Shown one piece after another: positions 42,562 to 49,496 of a stretch of 64,000 nt of DNA (the first letter of the stretch is position 1; each line of letters starts with the position of its first letter). The position numbers were made by a program, and so were the translations under genes. The stretch covers positions 9,534 to 73,533 of the forward strand of contig JBPBQS010000132.1 of the NCBI GenBank assembly GCA_050920955.1. Direction: 5' to 3'. This DNA comes from CAXSEF01 sp050920955. GTDB taxonomy: Bacteria > Pseudomonadota > Alphaproteobacteria > Acetobacterales > Acetobacteraceae. The notes beneath the pieces are model-generated. The model did no database searches. It saw only the letters and a program-made list of their open reading frames with translations, and was not told the origin of the DNA.

Positions 42562-42717
42562 TGCAGCAAGGCCAGGGCTCTGCCCTGGACCCGCCAGGGG
42601 CAGCGCCCTGGACCGGCACACGAAAAGAAAGGGCCGGCGTTGCCGCCGGCCCCAAGTCCAGGTTTCCAAAGGCGAGCCTTTGGCGGAGTCCAGAGGCGGA
42701 GCCTCTGGCCTTGCTTG
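42562..42717. repeat. Palindromic repeat carrying an inserted terminator hairpin
   Basis: GCAGCAAGG to CCTTGCTTGCC, with CCAGGGC/GCCCTGG, CCAGGGGCAGCGCCCTGG, AAAGGCGAGCCTTT and CCAGAGGCGGAGCCTCTGG. Between the two units lies a GGGCCGGCG/CGCCGGCCC hairpin with a T-rich flank (42621-42652). It lies between ilvD and the DUF1328 gene. Confidence 0.84.
42621..42652 (-). terminator. Rho-independent terminator for the DUF1328 gene
   Basis: On the minus strand GGGCCGGCG (42652-42644) pairs with CGCCGGCCC (42639-42631) around a 4-base loop and is followed by TTTCTTTTCG. It lies about 75 bases after the DUF1328 stop, inside a palindromic repeat. Confidence 0.65.
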
Positions 42718-42724
42718 CCTCGGG

Positions 42725-42898
42725 CTAGGTAATCGCTTTCCCGGCCATGAACGTCAGGACGACGAAGATCAGGAAGATCACGATGAACACGAAGAACAGG
42801 ATCTTGGCGATGCCGGCGGACGCGGCGGAGACGCCGGAGAAGCCGAAGAACCCCGCGATGATCGAGATCACGAAGAAGATGATGGCCCATTTCAGCAT
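42725..42898 (-). CDS. DUF1328 (YtjA-type) small membrane protein
   Basis: A 57-residue protein, MLKWAIIFFVISIIAGFFGF onward, with two hydrophobic segments (about 3-24 and 30-52) around a short GVSAASAGIAKIL turn, ending MAGKAIT. This is the compact DUF1328 pattern (E. coli YtjA). No function is established; such genes are often stress-induced. The start at ATG 42898 is set by the family motif LKWAIIF. It has its own terminator, so it is probably monocistronic. Confidence 0.88.
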   Translation of the reverse strand: MLKWAIIFFVISIIAGFFGFSGVSAASAGIAKILFFVFIVIFLIFVVLTFMAGKAIT

Positions 42899-43001
42899 GG
42901 CGGCGCTCCGTGTCGGCGCGGCCGTGCGCCACGCGATACGGGTCCAACGTGCTGAGACAAGGCGGGTTGCACTTACGCGTGAGGTGCGGGCGCGGCGGGG
43001 T

Positions 43002-43024
43002 GGCCGGGGCGCGGGGCCCCGGCC
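43002..43024 (-). terminator. Hairpin after infC, possible terminator
   Basis: GGCCGGGGC (43002-43010) and GCCCCGGCC (43016-43024) form a perfect 9-bp stem with a 5-base loop starting 7 bases after the infC stop. No T run follows. Confidence 0.45.
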
Positions 43025-43030
43025 GGCAGC

Positions 43031-43567
43031 CTAGCGCGGGGAGAGCACCATGATCATCTGGCGGTTCTCCATGCGGGGCATCTGCTCCACCTTGGTCTTC
43101 TCGTCCATGTCGGTGCGGATGCGCTCGAGCACCTTCACGCCGAGGTCCTGGTGGGCCATCTCGCGGCCGCGGAAGCGGAGCGTGACCTTGACCTTGTCGC
43201 CCTCGTCGATGAACGAGTGCATCGCGCGCAGCTTCACCTGGTAGTCGTGGTCGTCGATGTTCGGACGGACCTTGACCTCCTTGATCTCGATGACGCGCTG
43301 CTTCTTCTTGGCCTCGTTCTTCTTCTTCTGGGCCTCGTACTTGAACTTGCCGTAGTCGACCATCTTGACGACGGGCGGGTCGGCGTTCGGGCTGATCTCG
43401 AGCAGGTCGAGGCCCACGGCATAGGCTCGGAGCAGCGCGTCGCGCGCACCCATCACGCCCTGCATCTCGCCCTCGGCGTCGATCAGACGCACCTGGGGCA
43501 CGCGGATATCCTCGTTCACGCGCGGCCCGTCGCGACTCGGGGCGGCCTGCATGGGTCCTCTGGCTAT
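43031..43567 (-). CDS. infC: Translation initiation factor IF-3, probable ATA start
   Basis: The core is standard IF-3: RVNEDIRVPQVRLIDAEGEMQGV (N-domain), KFKYEAQKKKNEAKKKQ (linker) and VTLRFRGREMAHQDLG (C-domain). An ATG at 43552 gives 173 residues. However, a strong Shine-Dalgarno (AAAGGAGC, 43580-43573) sits six bases upstream of an in-frame ATA at 43567, which adds ARGP before that Met. No ATG, GTG or TTG exists between this site and the in-frame stop just upstream. infC genes are known to start at AUU and to autoregulate through it, so I place the start at 43567. rpmI and rplT, its usual neighbours, are absent. Confidence 0.9.
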   Translation of the reverse strand: MARGPMQAAPSRDGPRVNEDIRVPQVRLIDAEGEMQGVMGARDALLRAYAVGLDLLEISPNADPPVVKMVDYGKFKYEAQKKKNEAKKKQRVIEIKEVKVRPNIDDHDYQVKLRAMHSFIDEGDKVKVTLRFRGREMAHQDLGVKVLERIRTDMDEKTKVEQMPRMENRQMIMVLSPR

Positions 43568-43580
43568 CGGAAGCTCCTTT
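43565..43580 (-). promoter_or_regulatory. infC ribosome-binding site and ATA initiation codon
   Basis: AAAGGAGC followed after six bases by ATA, in frame with IF-3. A non-canonical start allows IF-3 to repress its own translation, as for the AUU start of E. coli infC. The ATG 15 bases further on has only AGAGGA three bases before it. Confidence 0.6.
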
Positions 43581-43594
43581 GATCATTGCACGAT

Positions 43595-43618
43595 GGCGAC
43601 GAACCGGGGTTCGTCGCC
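43595..43618 (-). promoter_or_regulatory. Leader hairpin upstream of infC
   Basis: Perfect 11-base arms, GGCGACGAACC and GGTTCGTCGCC, with a 2-base centre, 15 bases upstream of the infC Shine-Dalgarno site. A possible -35 TTGTCA lies further upstream (43678-43673), but the matching -10 is weak. Confidence 0.5.
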
Positions 43619-43709
43619 GCAGTCTTGGCGCGTGGCAGCGTACGGATCAAGCAGACTCTGCACGACGCACGTTGACAAAGGCTGAAATAGGGGCTTGGGC
43701 GGGGCTGGT

Positions 43710-44618
43710 TCAAGGCGGGGCCAGCCCCCCTGCCCCGGCCTCCCGCCCGTCGTCGCGCAGCCCGGCGGCGCGCAGCACCGCCAGCAGGTCGTCGCGCACG
43801 GGCAGCGCCACGCCGTCCAGCGTCGCCACGGCGCGCACGCCCAGGCTGCTGGTCGCGAACAGGGCGTCGAGCGGGTCGCCCGGCGCGAGCGGCGCCTCCG
43901 CCACGCCGCAGCGCTCGACCAGCAGGGCGCGCATGATCCCCGGCAGCGCGCCGTCGGACACGAGGGGGGTGACGAGCCGGCCGCGGCACAGGGCCACCAG
44001 GTTGGCGACGGCGCACTCGGCCAGGCGGCCGGCGGTGTTGAGCAGCACGGCCTCGTCGGCGCCGCGCGCCACCGCCTCCTGCCGGGCAAGGAGAGAGTCG
44101 CCGTAGTTCAGCGACTTGACCGCGGACATCGGGGAGAACTCGTTGCGGCGCGTGCCCTGCGCGATGGCGGCGTGCAGGGCGTGGGTGGGCGCCGCGCCCG
44201 CGGACGCGGAGACCAGCAGCGTGGGGGCGGAGTGTTCCGGCAGCGCGAGGCCGCGCGGCGCCGGGCCGCGGGTCAGGGTCAGGCGCGCGGAGCCTTCGGC
44301 CACGCCGTTGGCGGCGCAGGTCGCGGCGAGGGCTTCGGCGAGCACGTCGTCGGGGGTGGGCATTGGGATGCCGAGGCGGGTGGCGGCGGCGCGCAGGCGG
44401 AGCAGGTGGCGCGCGAGGTGGGCGGGCTGGCCGGCGCGGATGCGGATGGTCTCGAACAGGCCGTCGGCCAGGGTGAAGCCGCGGTCGGCCGGGGAGATCC
44501 GCGCGTCCGAGGCCGGCTGCAGCCGGCCGTCGAGCCAGACGGCCGCCTTCGTGTGGGTTTCCAAAGGCGAGCCAATGGCTGCGTCCAGAGGCAGAGCCTC
44601 TGGCCTTGCTTCCTTCAT
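43710..44618 (-). CDS. pabC: Class IV aminotransferase, probable aminodeoxychorismate lyase, with repeat-encoded N-terminus
   Basis: A 302-residue PLP enzyme of the BCAT/PabC fold. The opening strand is AAVWLDGRLQP, RGFTLADGLFETIRIRAGQP is the entry motif, the PLP lysine is Lys168 (SAVKSLNYGDSLLA) and Glu201 lies in GRLAECAVANL. Next to pabB it should release p-aminobenzoate for folate. ATG 44618 overlaps the pabB stop as ATGA. Residues 2 to about 23 are read from a palindromic repeat inserted directly behind that overlap; natural PabC proteins begin near residue 24. A D-amino acid or branched-chain aminotransferase is the alternative, but the pabB coupling favours PabC. Confidence 0.85.
   Translation of the reverse strand: MKEARPEALPLDAAIGSPLETHTKAAVWLDGRLQPASDARISPADRGFTLADGLFETIRIRAGQPAHLARHLLRLRAAATRLGIPMPTPDDVLAEALAATCAANGVAEGSARLTLTRGPAPRGLALPEHSAPTLLVSASAGAAPTHALHAAIAQGTRRNEFSPMSAVKSLNYGDSLLARQEAVARGADEAVLLNTAGRLAECAVANLVALCRGRLVTPLVSDGALPGIMRALLVERCGVAEAPLAPGDPLDALFATSSLGVRAVATLDGVALPVRDDLLAVLRAAGLRDDGREAGAGGLAPP
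44558..44613. repeat. Palindromic repeat, half copy inside pabC
   Basis: The right-hand unit only: CCAAAGGCGAGCC, CCAGAGGCAGAGCCTCTGG, CCTTGCTTCC. It is in frame and open on the minus strand and is translated as PabC residues 2-23. Confidence 0.83.
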
Positions 44619-46057
44619 CCCCCGAGGACGCGCAGGAGCGGCGAGACCTTGGTGACCATCTCGTCGTACTCCCCGCCCGGGTCGGAGTCGCTGACGACCG
44701 CGCCGCCGGCCTGGGCGACGATGGCGTCGGGCGTGAGCACGAGGGTGCGGATCACGATGGAGCTGTCCATGGCGCAGTCGAAGCCGATGGCGACCACGGA
44801 GCCGCAGTACGGGCCGCGGCGCGAGGACTCCAGCTCGTCGATGACCTCGAGGGCGCGGATCTTGGGGGCGCCGGTGACGGAGCCGCCGGGGAAGGTGGCG
44901 CGCAGGAGGTCCACGGGGCCGAGGCCGTCGCGCAGGCGGCCGCGCACGACGGAGACCAGGTGGTGGACGCTGCTGAAGCTCTCCACGTCGAACAGCGCGG
45001 GGACGCAGACACTGCCGAGGCGGCAGACGCGGCCGAGGTCGTTGCGCATGAGGTCGACGATCATCAGGTTCTCGGCGCGGTCCTTCTCGCTGGCGGCGAG
45101 CTCGGCGCGCAGGGCGTCGTCGGCCTCCGGCGTGTCGCCGCGGGGGCGGGTGCCCTTGATCGGGCGGGTCTCGACCCAGCCCTCGGCGTCGAGGTGGAGG
45201 AAGCGCTCGGGCGAGGCGGAGGCGACGGACAGGCGCGGGCCGCAGCGCAGGAAAGCGCCGAACGGGTTGGCGCTGGCGGCGCGCAGGGCGAGGTGGACCG
45301 CCTCGTCGGGGCACGCGGCGGGGCGCGCGGCCTGGTGGCGCATGGTGACGTTGACCTCGAAGATGTCGCCGGCGCGGATCAGGTCCTGCGCGGCGCGCAC
45401 GCGGGCCTCGTAGCCGGCGCGGTCCAGCTCCGGGCGCCACGCGGCCACGGCGTCGGGGGGCAGGCGCGGCGCGGCGGGCGGCGGGGCGGCGAGGCGGCGC
45501 AGGGCGGCCTCGGCGCGGGCGGCGGCGCGGGCGGCGCGGGGCGCGGGGTCGGTCTCGGGGAAGCCCGAGGACATCACCCACGCCCGTCGCTCGGCGCGGT
45601 CGAAGCCGAGCACCAGGTCGTAGAAGCCCACGGAGGCGTCGGGGATGGCGAGGTCGTCGGGGTGGCGGCACGGCAGCCGCTCCAGCCAGCGGCCCAGGCC
45701 GTAGCCGAGCAGGCCGACGGCGCCGCCCGCGAACGGCAGCGGCCCGGCGCCGGGCGGCAGGCGGAAGCGGCGCAGCTCCGTCTCCAGCGCGGTAAACGGG
45801 TCCGCGTCCACCGACGCTCCGTCGACGGTCACGCCGCCGCCGCCCGGGCCGCCGGCGGCGCAGCGCAGGGTGCGGAACGGCTCGACGCAGAGGTAGCTGA
45901 ACCGGGAGCGCTCGCCGACGGGGCCGGCGCTGTCGAGGAACGCCAGGCCGTCGCTACCGGCCCACAGCGCGAAGGCGTCGGCGGGCTCGCGCCAGGCGAC
46001 CTCGTGCACGACCAGCGCGTCGTGCACGGCCGGCGCAGGCCGCGTCACCGCGCCCAT
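44615..46057 (-). CDS. pabB: Aminodeoxychorismate synthase component I
   Basis: A 480-residue chorismate-utilising enzyme. The PIKGT motif (299-303, Lys301 nucleophile) distinguishes PabB from anthranilate synthase. DIFEVNVTMR, EKDRAENLMIVDLMRNDLGRV, TFPGGSVTGAPKIRALEVIDELE and GFDCAMDSSIVIRTL are conserved. With a glutaminase (not in this window) it makes aminodeoxychorismate, which the overlapping downstream PabC cleaves. The N-terminal 200 residues contain the usual non-catalytic subdomain. Confidence 0.95.
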   Translation of the reverse strand: MGAVTRPAPAVHDALVVHEVAWREPADAFALWAGSDGLAFLDSAGPVGERSRFSYLCVEPFRTLRCAAGGPGGGGVTVDGASVDADPFTALETELRRFRLPPGAGPLPFAGGAVGLLGYGLGRWLERLPCRHPDDLAIPDASVGFYDLVLGFDRAERRAWVMSSGFPETDPAPRAARAAARAEAALRRLAAPPPAAPRLPPDAVAAWRPELDRAGYEARVRAAQDLIRAGDIFEVNVTMRHQAARPAACPDEAVHLALRAASANPFGAFLRCGPRLSVASASPERFLHLDAEGWVETRPIKGTRPRGDTPEADDALRAELAASEKDRAENLMIVDLMRNDLGRVCRLGSVCVPALFDVESFSSVHHLVSVVRGRLRDGLGPVDLLRATFPGGSVTGAPKIRALEVIDELESSRRGPYCGSVVAIGFDCAMDSSIVIRTLVLTPDAIVAQAGGAVVSDSDPGGEYDEMVTKVSPLLRVLGG

Positions 46058-46082
46058 GGCCGGTCCCCGTTCGCCGGCGTGC

Positions 46083-46691
46083 TCACACGCGCTCGCTGAC
46101 CGCGATCGCCACCTTGCAGCCGGTCTTGATGATCGCGCACAGCACCTTGTAGCCCGGCGTCAGCTCCGCCTCGTTCTCCAGGCCGATGTCGCGGTGCTCC
46201 AGCTCCTCCTCGCGGAAGACGTCGATGGTGTCGCGCAGCGCCGCCTCGTCGTCGCCGAGGCTCTCGTGCTGGGCCGCGTAGTGCTCGTCGATCGCCTCCT
46301 CGACGGCGACCGTGCAGGCCATCGCCGCGCGCTCGCCCAGCGCCGCCGTCGCCGCGCCGAGCGCCCAGCCCGCCACGTGCCAGATCGGCAGCAGCAGCGT
46401 CGGCCGCACCCGGCGGGTCGCGATCAGGCCCGCGAAGGTGTCCAGGTGCACCTGCTCCTGCGCCTGCATGTGGCGCAGGATCTCCGCCTTGTCGCTGTTG
46501 TGCAGCACCGCGAGCTGGCCCTGGTAGATCCGCTTCGCGCCGTACTCGCCGGCGTGGTCCACGCGGATCATGCGCTCCAGCGCGCGGCGCTTCGTGAGGT
46601 CGCCCGGCAGCGGCCGGCGCGGCTCGGGCGCGGGCCGCACGGCGAGGCTGCGTGACTCCGTGGCCGCGATCACGCCCGGCGTCTGGTCCAT
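46083..46691 (-). CDS. coq7: Demethoxyubiquinone hydroxylase (Coq7 family)
   Basis: A 202-residue di-iron hydroxylase that adds the penultimate ring hydroxyl of ubiquinone. The ligands are Glu49 (DHAGEYGAKRIYQGQ), the Glu79-x-x-His82 pair (AQEQVHLDTF), a later EEAIDEHY and EEELEHRD. An N-terminal leader of about 30 residues precedes the fold. The dsbB reading frame overlaps its start by 22 bases, so the two are coupled. Confidence 0.94.
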   Translation of the reverse strand: MDQTPGVIAATESRSLAVRPAPEPRRPLPGDLTKRRALERMIRVDHAGEYGAKRIYQGQLAVLHNSDKAEILRHMQAQEQVHLDTFAGLIATRRVRPTLLLPIWHVAGWALGAATAALGERAAMACTVAVEEAIDEHYAAQHESLGDDEAALRDTIDVFREEELEHRDIGLENEAELTPGYKVLCAIIKTGCKVAIAVSERV

Positions 46692-47197
46692 GGTGCACGC
46701 TCCCGTTTGAACCACAGGGAGATGGCGAGGCCGAGCGCGAACACCAGGGCGTACAGCCCGCCCAGCGCCGCCATCGACACCGGCAGGCCGGGGACCAGGA
46801 ACGTCGGGTCGTCGCACGGCTTGGACGGGTGGGCCGGCATGCTCGCGAGCATCCGGGCGACGCCCCCCGACGCCAGGCGCGGCGCCGCGCACTCCGGCAG
46901 CGGCGACGGCCACCAGCCGAACTCCACGCCCGCGTGCAGCGCGCCCAGCCCCGCCGCCACCGCGAACACCGCCACCGCCGCCCACAGCACCCGGTGCGAC
47001 CACGGCCGCCGCAGCAGCATCGCCGCCACGCCGAGGACCACCACGATGCGGTACGGCCAGCGCTCGACCAGGCACAGCGCGCACGGCACGAGGCCGCCGA
47101 ACCGCTCCGTGCCCAGCGCCACCGCCATCGCCACCGCGCCGCCCGTCGCCGTCAGCACGGCCAGCTCGATGTCGCGCAGCTCGCGGAATATCGCCAT
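46670..47197 (-). CDS. dsbB: Disulfide bond formation protein B
   Basis: A 175-residue, four-helix inner-membrane protein that reoxidises DsbA using quinone. The first redox pair is Cys39-x-x-Cys42 (VPCALCLVERWPYR). The second periplasmic pair is formed by cysteines near PECAAP and SKPCDD. Length is typical. It overlaps coq7, a sensible partner since DsbB passes electrons to ubiquinone. Confidence 0.9.
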   Translation of the reverse strand: MAIFRELRDIELAVLTATGGAVAMAVALGTERFGGLVPCALCLVERWPYRIVVVLGVAAMLLRRPWSHRVLWAAVAVFAVAAGLGALHAGVEFGWWPSPLPECAAPRLASGGVARMLASMPAHPSKPCDDPTFLVPGLPVSMAALGGLYALVFALGLAISLWFKRERAPWTRRRA

Positions 47198-47303
47198 GCC
47201 GCTGCTATGGCGCAGCGTCCCGGCGCCGGCAAGCGGGCCGCGCCTTGCCGCGCCCCCCCCGTCTCTCTACGGTCACGCCAGCAAAACGGGTCGGAGCACC
47301 ACG

Positions 47304-47654
47304 ATGAATCTGAGCGGTCTGATGGACACTGTGCGCAACGCCCTCGGCCTGGGCACCCCCAAGCCCGCAGCCCCCGCGCCCCGGGCCACCGCCCAGACGC
47401 CGGCCCCCACGCCCCGCCCCGCCCCGGCCCCCGTGGCGCCGCGCCCGGCACCCGCGCCGGCGCCGGCCGCCGCCGCCCCCGCGACAGGCGGCGCCACGCT
47501 GGTCCGCGCCGTGCGCGCCGGCGGCAAGGTGCTCGCCGTGGGGACTGCGGTGAAGGTCGTCGCGACGCACGGCAAGGGCACCGCCTACACCGTGCAGCTG
47601 CCGGGCGTCGCCACCGCGAAGACCATCGAGGGCGCGGCCATCCGCGTCGGCTGA
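47304..47654 (+). CDS. Hypothetical protein with Ala/Pro-rich linker
   Basis: A 116-residue protein of unknown family. An amphipathic N-terminus (MNLSGLMDTVRNALGLG) is followed by about 45 residues made almost only of Ala and Pro, then a compact C-terminal part of about 50 residues rich in Val and Gly (GGKVLAVGTAVKVVATHGKGTAYTV). The layout suggests a small beta-rich module on a flexible tether; no export signal is clear. GGAG lies upstream of ATG 47304. It diverges from dsbB, and a repeat follows its stop. Confidence 0.6.
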   Translation: MNLSGLMDTVRNALGLGTPKPAAPAPRATAQTPAPTPRPAPAPVAPRPAPAPAPAAAAPATGGATLVRAVRAGGKVLAVGTAVKVVATHGKGTAYTVQLPGVATAKTIEGAAIRVG

Positions 47655-47655
47655 G

Positions 47656-47784
47656 GCAAGGCCAAGGAAGGCCAGAGGCTCTGCCTCTGGACTCCGCCAA
47701 AGGCTGCGCCCTTGGAACGCATTCCTTGAGTGAGGCAGGTCCAGGGCGGCTCGCCCTGGCGGGTCCAGGGCAGCGCCCTGGCCT
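47656..47784. repeat. Palindromic repeat, two-unit copy
   Basis: GCAAGGCCAAGGAAGG to CCAGGGCAGCGCCCTGGCCTT, with CCAGAGGC/GCCTCTGG, AAAGGCTGCGCCCTT and CCAGGGCGGC/CGCCCTGG modules. It separates the hypothetical gene from the CysJ-like gene. Confidence 0.85.
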
Positions 47785-47790
47785 TCGGCC

Positions 47791-49347
47791 TCAGTAGACG
47801 TCGCGCTGGTACCGCCCCTGCCGTGCCAGCGCCACGATCCAGTCCTTCGCCTGCGCCTCGTCGAGCTTGCCCTGCGTCATGGCGATGCGTCGCAGCGCGC
47901 CGTCCACGTCCTTGGCCATGCGCGACGCGTCGCCGCAGATGTAGAACGACGCGCCGTCCTGCAGCCAGCGCCACAGGTCCTCGCTGTTCTCCAGCATGCG
48001 GTCCTGCACGTAGACCTTCTTCGCCTGGTCGCGCGACCAGGCCGTGTCGAGCCGCCCCAGCGTGCCGTCCGCGAGCCAGCCCTTCAGCTCGCCCTCGAAC
48101 AGGAAGTCCGAGGCAGCGTGCTGGTCGCCGAAGAACAGCCACGACCGGCCCTTGATCCCCAGCGCCGCGCGCTCCTGCAGGAAGGCGCGGAACGGCGCGA
48201 TGCCGGTGCCAGGCCCGCACATGATCACGGGCTTGGCGGGGTCCGTGGGCAGGCGGAAGTGGCTGGTCGTCACGCTGACCGGGATCGGCCCGTGGTCGGC
48301 GGCGCGGTGCGCCAGGAACGCCGACGCGATGCCCTGCCGCACCCGGCCGCGGCGCGTGGCGCGGACCACGCCCACGCACAGGTGCACCTGGCCGGGCGTG
48401 GCCTTCAGCGACGAGGCGATCGAGTACAGGCGCGGCTTGAGCGCCGGCAGCGAGCGCGCCAGGTCCACCGCGGGGGGGCGCGCAGACTGGAACGCCTCCA
48501 GCAGGTCGAGCAGGTCCGCGTCCACCGGCTCCACGTTGTCCTCGCCGTCGGACAGGCGGCGGAGCTGGGCGGCGTGCGGCGCGTGCGTGGCGCTCATCGC
48601 CAGCAGGTCCGTGGTGCGGTCCATCGGGCGCGCGATGTCGAACTGCGAGGACAGCGCCGCGCGCAGTGGCCGCTCCTCGCCGTCCGGGCAGGCCACGCGC
48701 TCCTCGCCGGTCGCGCCCATCGCGCGCAGCGTCGCCTCCACCAGCTCGGGGTCGTTCTGGGCCGCGATGCCGATGGAGTCGCCGGCCTCGTAGGTCAGCC
48801 CGCTGCCGGCCAGGTCGATCACCACGTGGCGCACGTCCTTGGCCGAGCCCTCCGCGGTGAGCCGCGTCGCCGACAGCACGCGCGCCGTGGTGAGCGCCTT
48901 CACGGGCGCCGCGACCGGCGCGGCCACGGCCGGGGCCGCAGCGGCGGGGGCGGCGGCCATCAGCTCCTTGATCTTGCGCTGCGTGGGCTTGGCGCCCGGC
49001 ACGCACAGGCTGGTGGACGCCTCCTTCCCGTCGGCGAGCGCCTCGGCGTACGTCTGGCACAGGTAGCCGCACTGGCCACAGTCGAGCTGCGCCATCGCGG
49101 CCATCAGCGTGCGGCGCAGCGGCTTGCCCGCCGCCATCCCCATGCGCTCGTCCATCTCCAGCGCCGGGTCGTGCCAGGGGAAGTCCTCGTCCTCCTCCAC
49201 GACCGCCGCGCCGTCGAGCGCCATCGGCTGCTGCGCCCCGGCCGAGCCGTACAGCCCGGCCAGGAAGCCGTTCAGCCACGCCCGCTGCGGCGCGGAGAAC
49301 GGCGAGGTGTCGGGGATCAGCGGGATTGGGGGGGACATCGCGTTCAT
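47791..49347 (-). CDS. CysJ-like sulfite reductase flavoprotein with a Cys4 motif in place of the FMN domain
   Basis: A 518-residue protein. The C-terminal 370 residues are a ferredoxin-NADP reductase module as in CysJ: the FAD site PRLYSIASS, NADPH binding at IMCGPGTGIAPFRAFLQER and the terminal FYICGDASRMAKDVDGAL and RDVY. No flavodoxin domain is present. Instead, residues 85-120 carry LDCGQCGYLCQTY with a later CVPG (Cys90, 93, 97, 115), which looks like a [4Fe-4S] site. It probably passes NADPH electrons to the siroheme reductase encoded just upstream. Whether the pathway reduces sulfite or nitrite is not settled. Confidence 0.85.
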   Translation of the reverse strand: MNAMSPPIPLIPDTSPFSAPQRAWLNGFLAGLYGSAGAQQPMALDGAAVVEEDEDFPWHDPALEMDERMGMAAGKPLRRTLMAAMAQLDCGQCGYLCQTYAEALADGKEASTSLCVPGAKPTQRKIKELMAAAPAAAAPAVAAPVAAPVKALTTARVLSATRLTAEGSAKDVRHVVIDLAGSGLTYEAGDSIGIAAQNDPELVEATLRAMGATGEERVACPDGEERPLRAALSSQFDIARPMDRTTDLLAMSATHAPHAAQLRRLSDGEDNVEPVDADLLDLLEAFQSARPPAVDLARSLPALKPRLYSIASSLKATPGQVHLCVGVVRATRRGRVRQGIASAFLAHRAADHGPIPVSVTTSHFRLPTDPAKPVIMCGPGTGIAPFRAFLQERAALGIKGRSWLFFGDQHAASDFLFEGELKGWLADGTLGRLDTAWSRDQAKKVYVQDRMLENSEDLWRWLQDGASFYICGDASRMAKDVDGALRRIAMTQGKLDEAQAKDWIVALARQGRYQRDVY

Positions 49348-49373
49348 CGCATCGGGCCCTCGAAGGAGAGGAA

Positions 49374-49496
49374 GGGAAGGCCAGGGCGCTGCCCTGGACC
49401 CGCCAGGGCGAGCCGCCCTGGACCGGCTTTCTTAAGTGGCGCGTTCCAAGGGCGCAGCCTTTGGCGGAGTTTGAGGCGGAGCCTCAACCTTGCTTC
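49374..49496. repeat. Palindromic repeat, two-unit copy
   Basis: GGAAGGCCAGGGC to CAACCTTGCTTC, with CCAGGGCGCTGCCCTGG, CCAGGGCG/CGCCCTGG, AAGGGCGCAGCCTT and GAGGCGGAGCCTC. It lies between the NirA-type and CysJ-like genes and reaches the former's stop codon. Confidence 0.86.
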
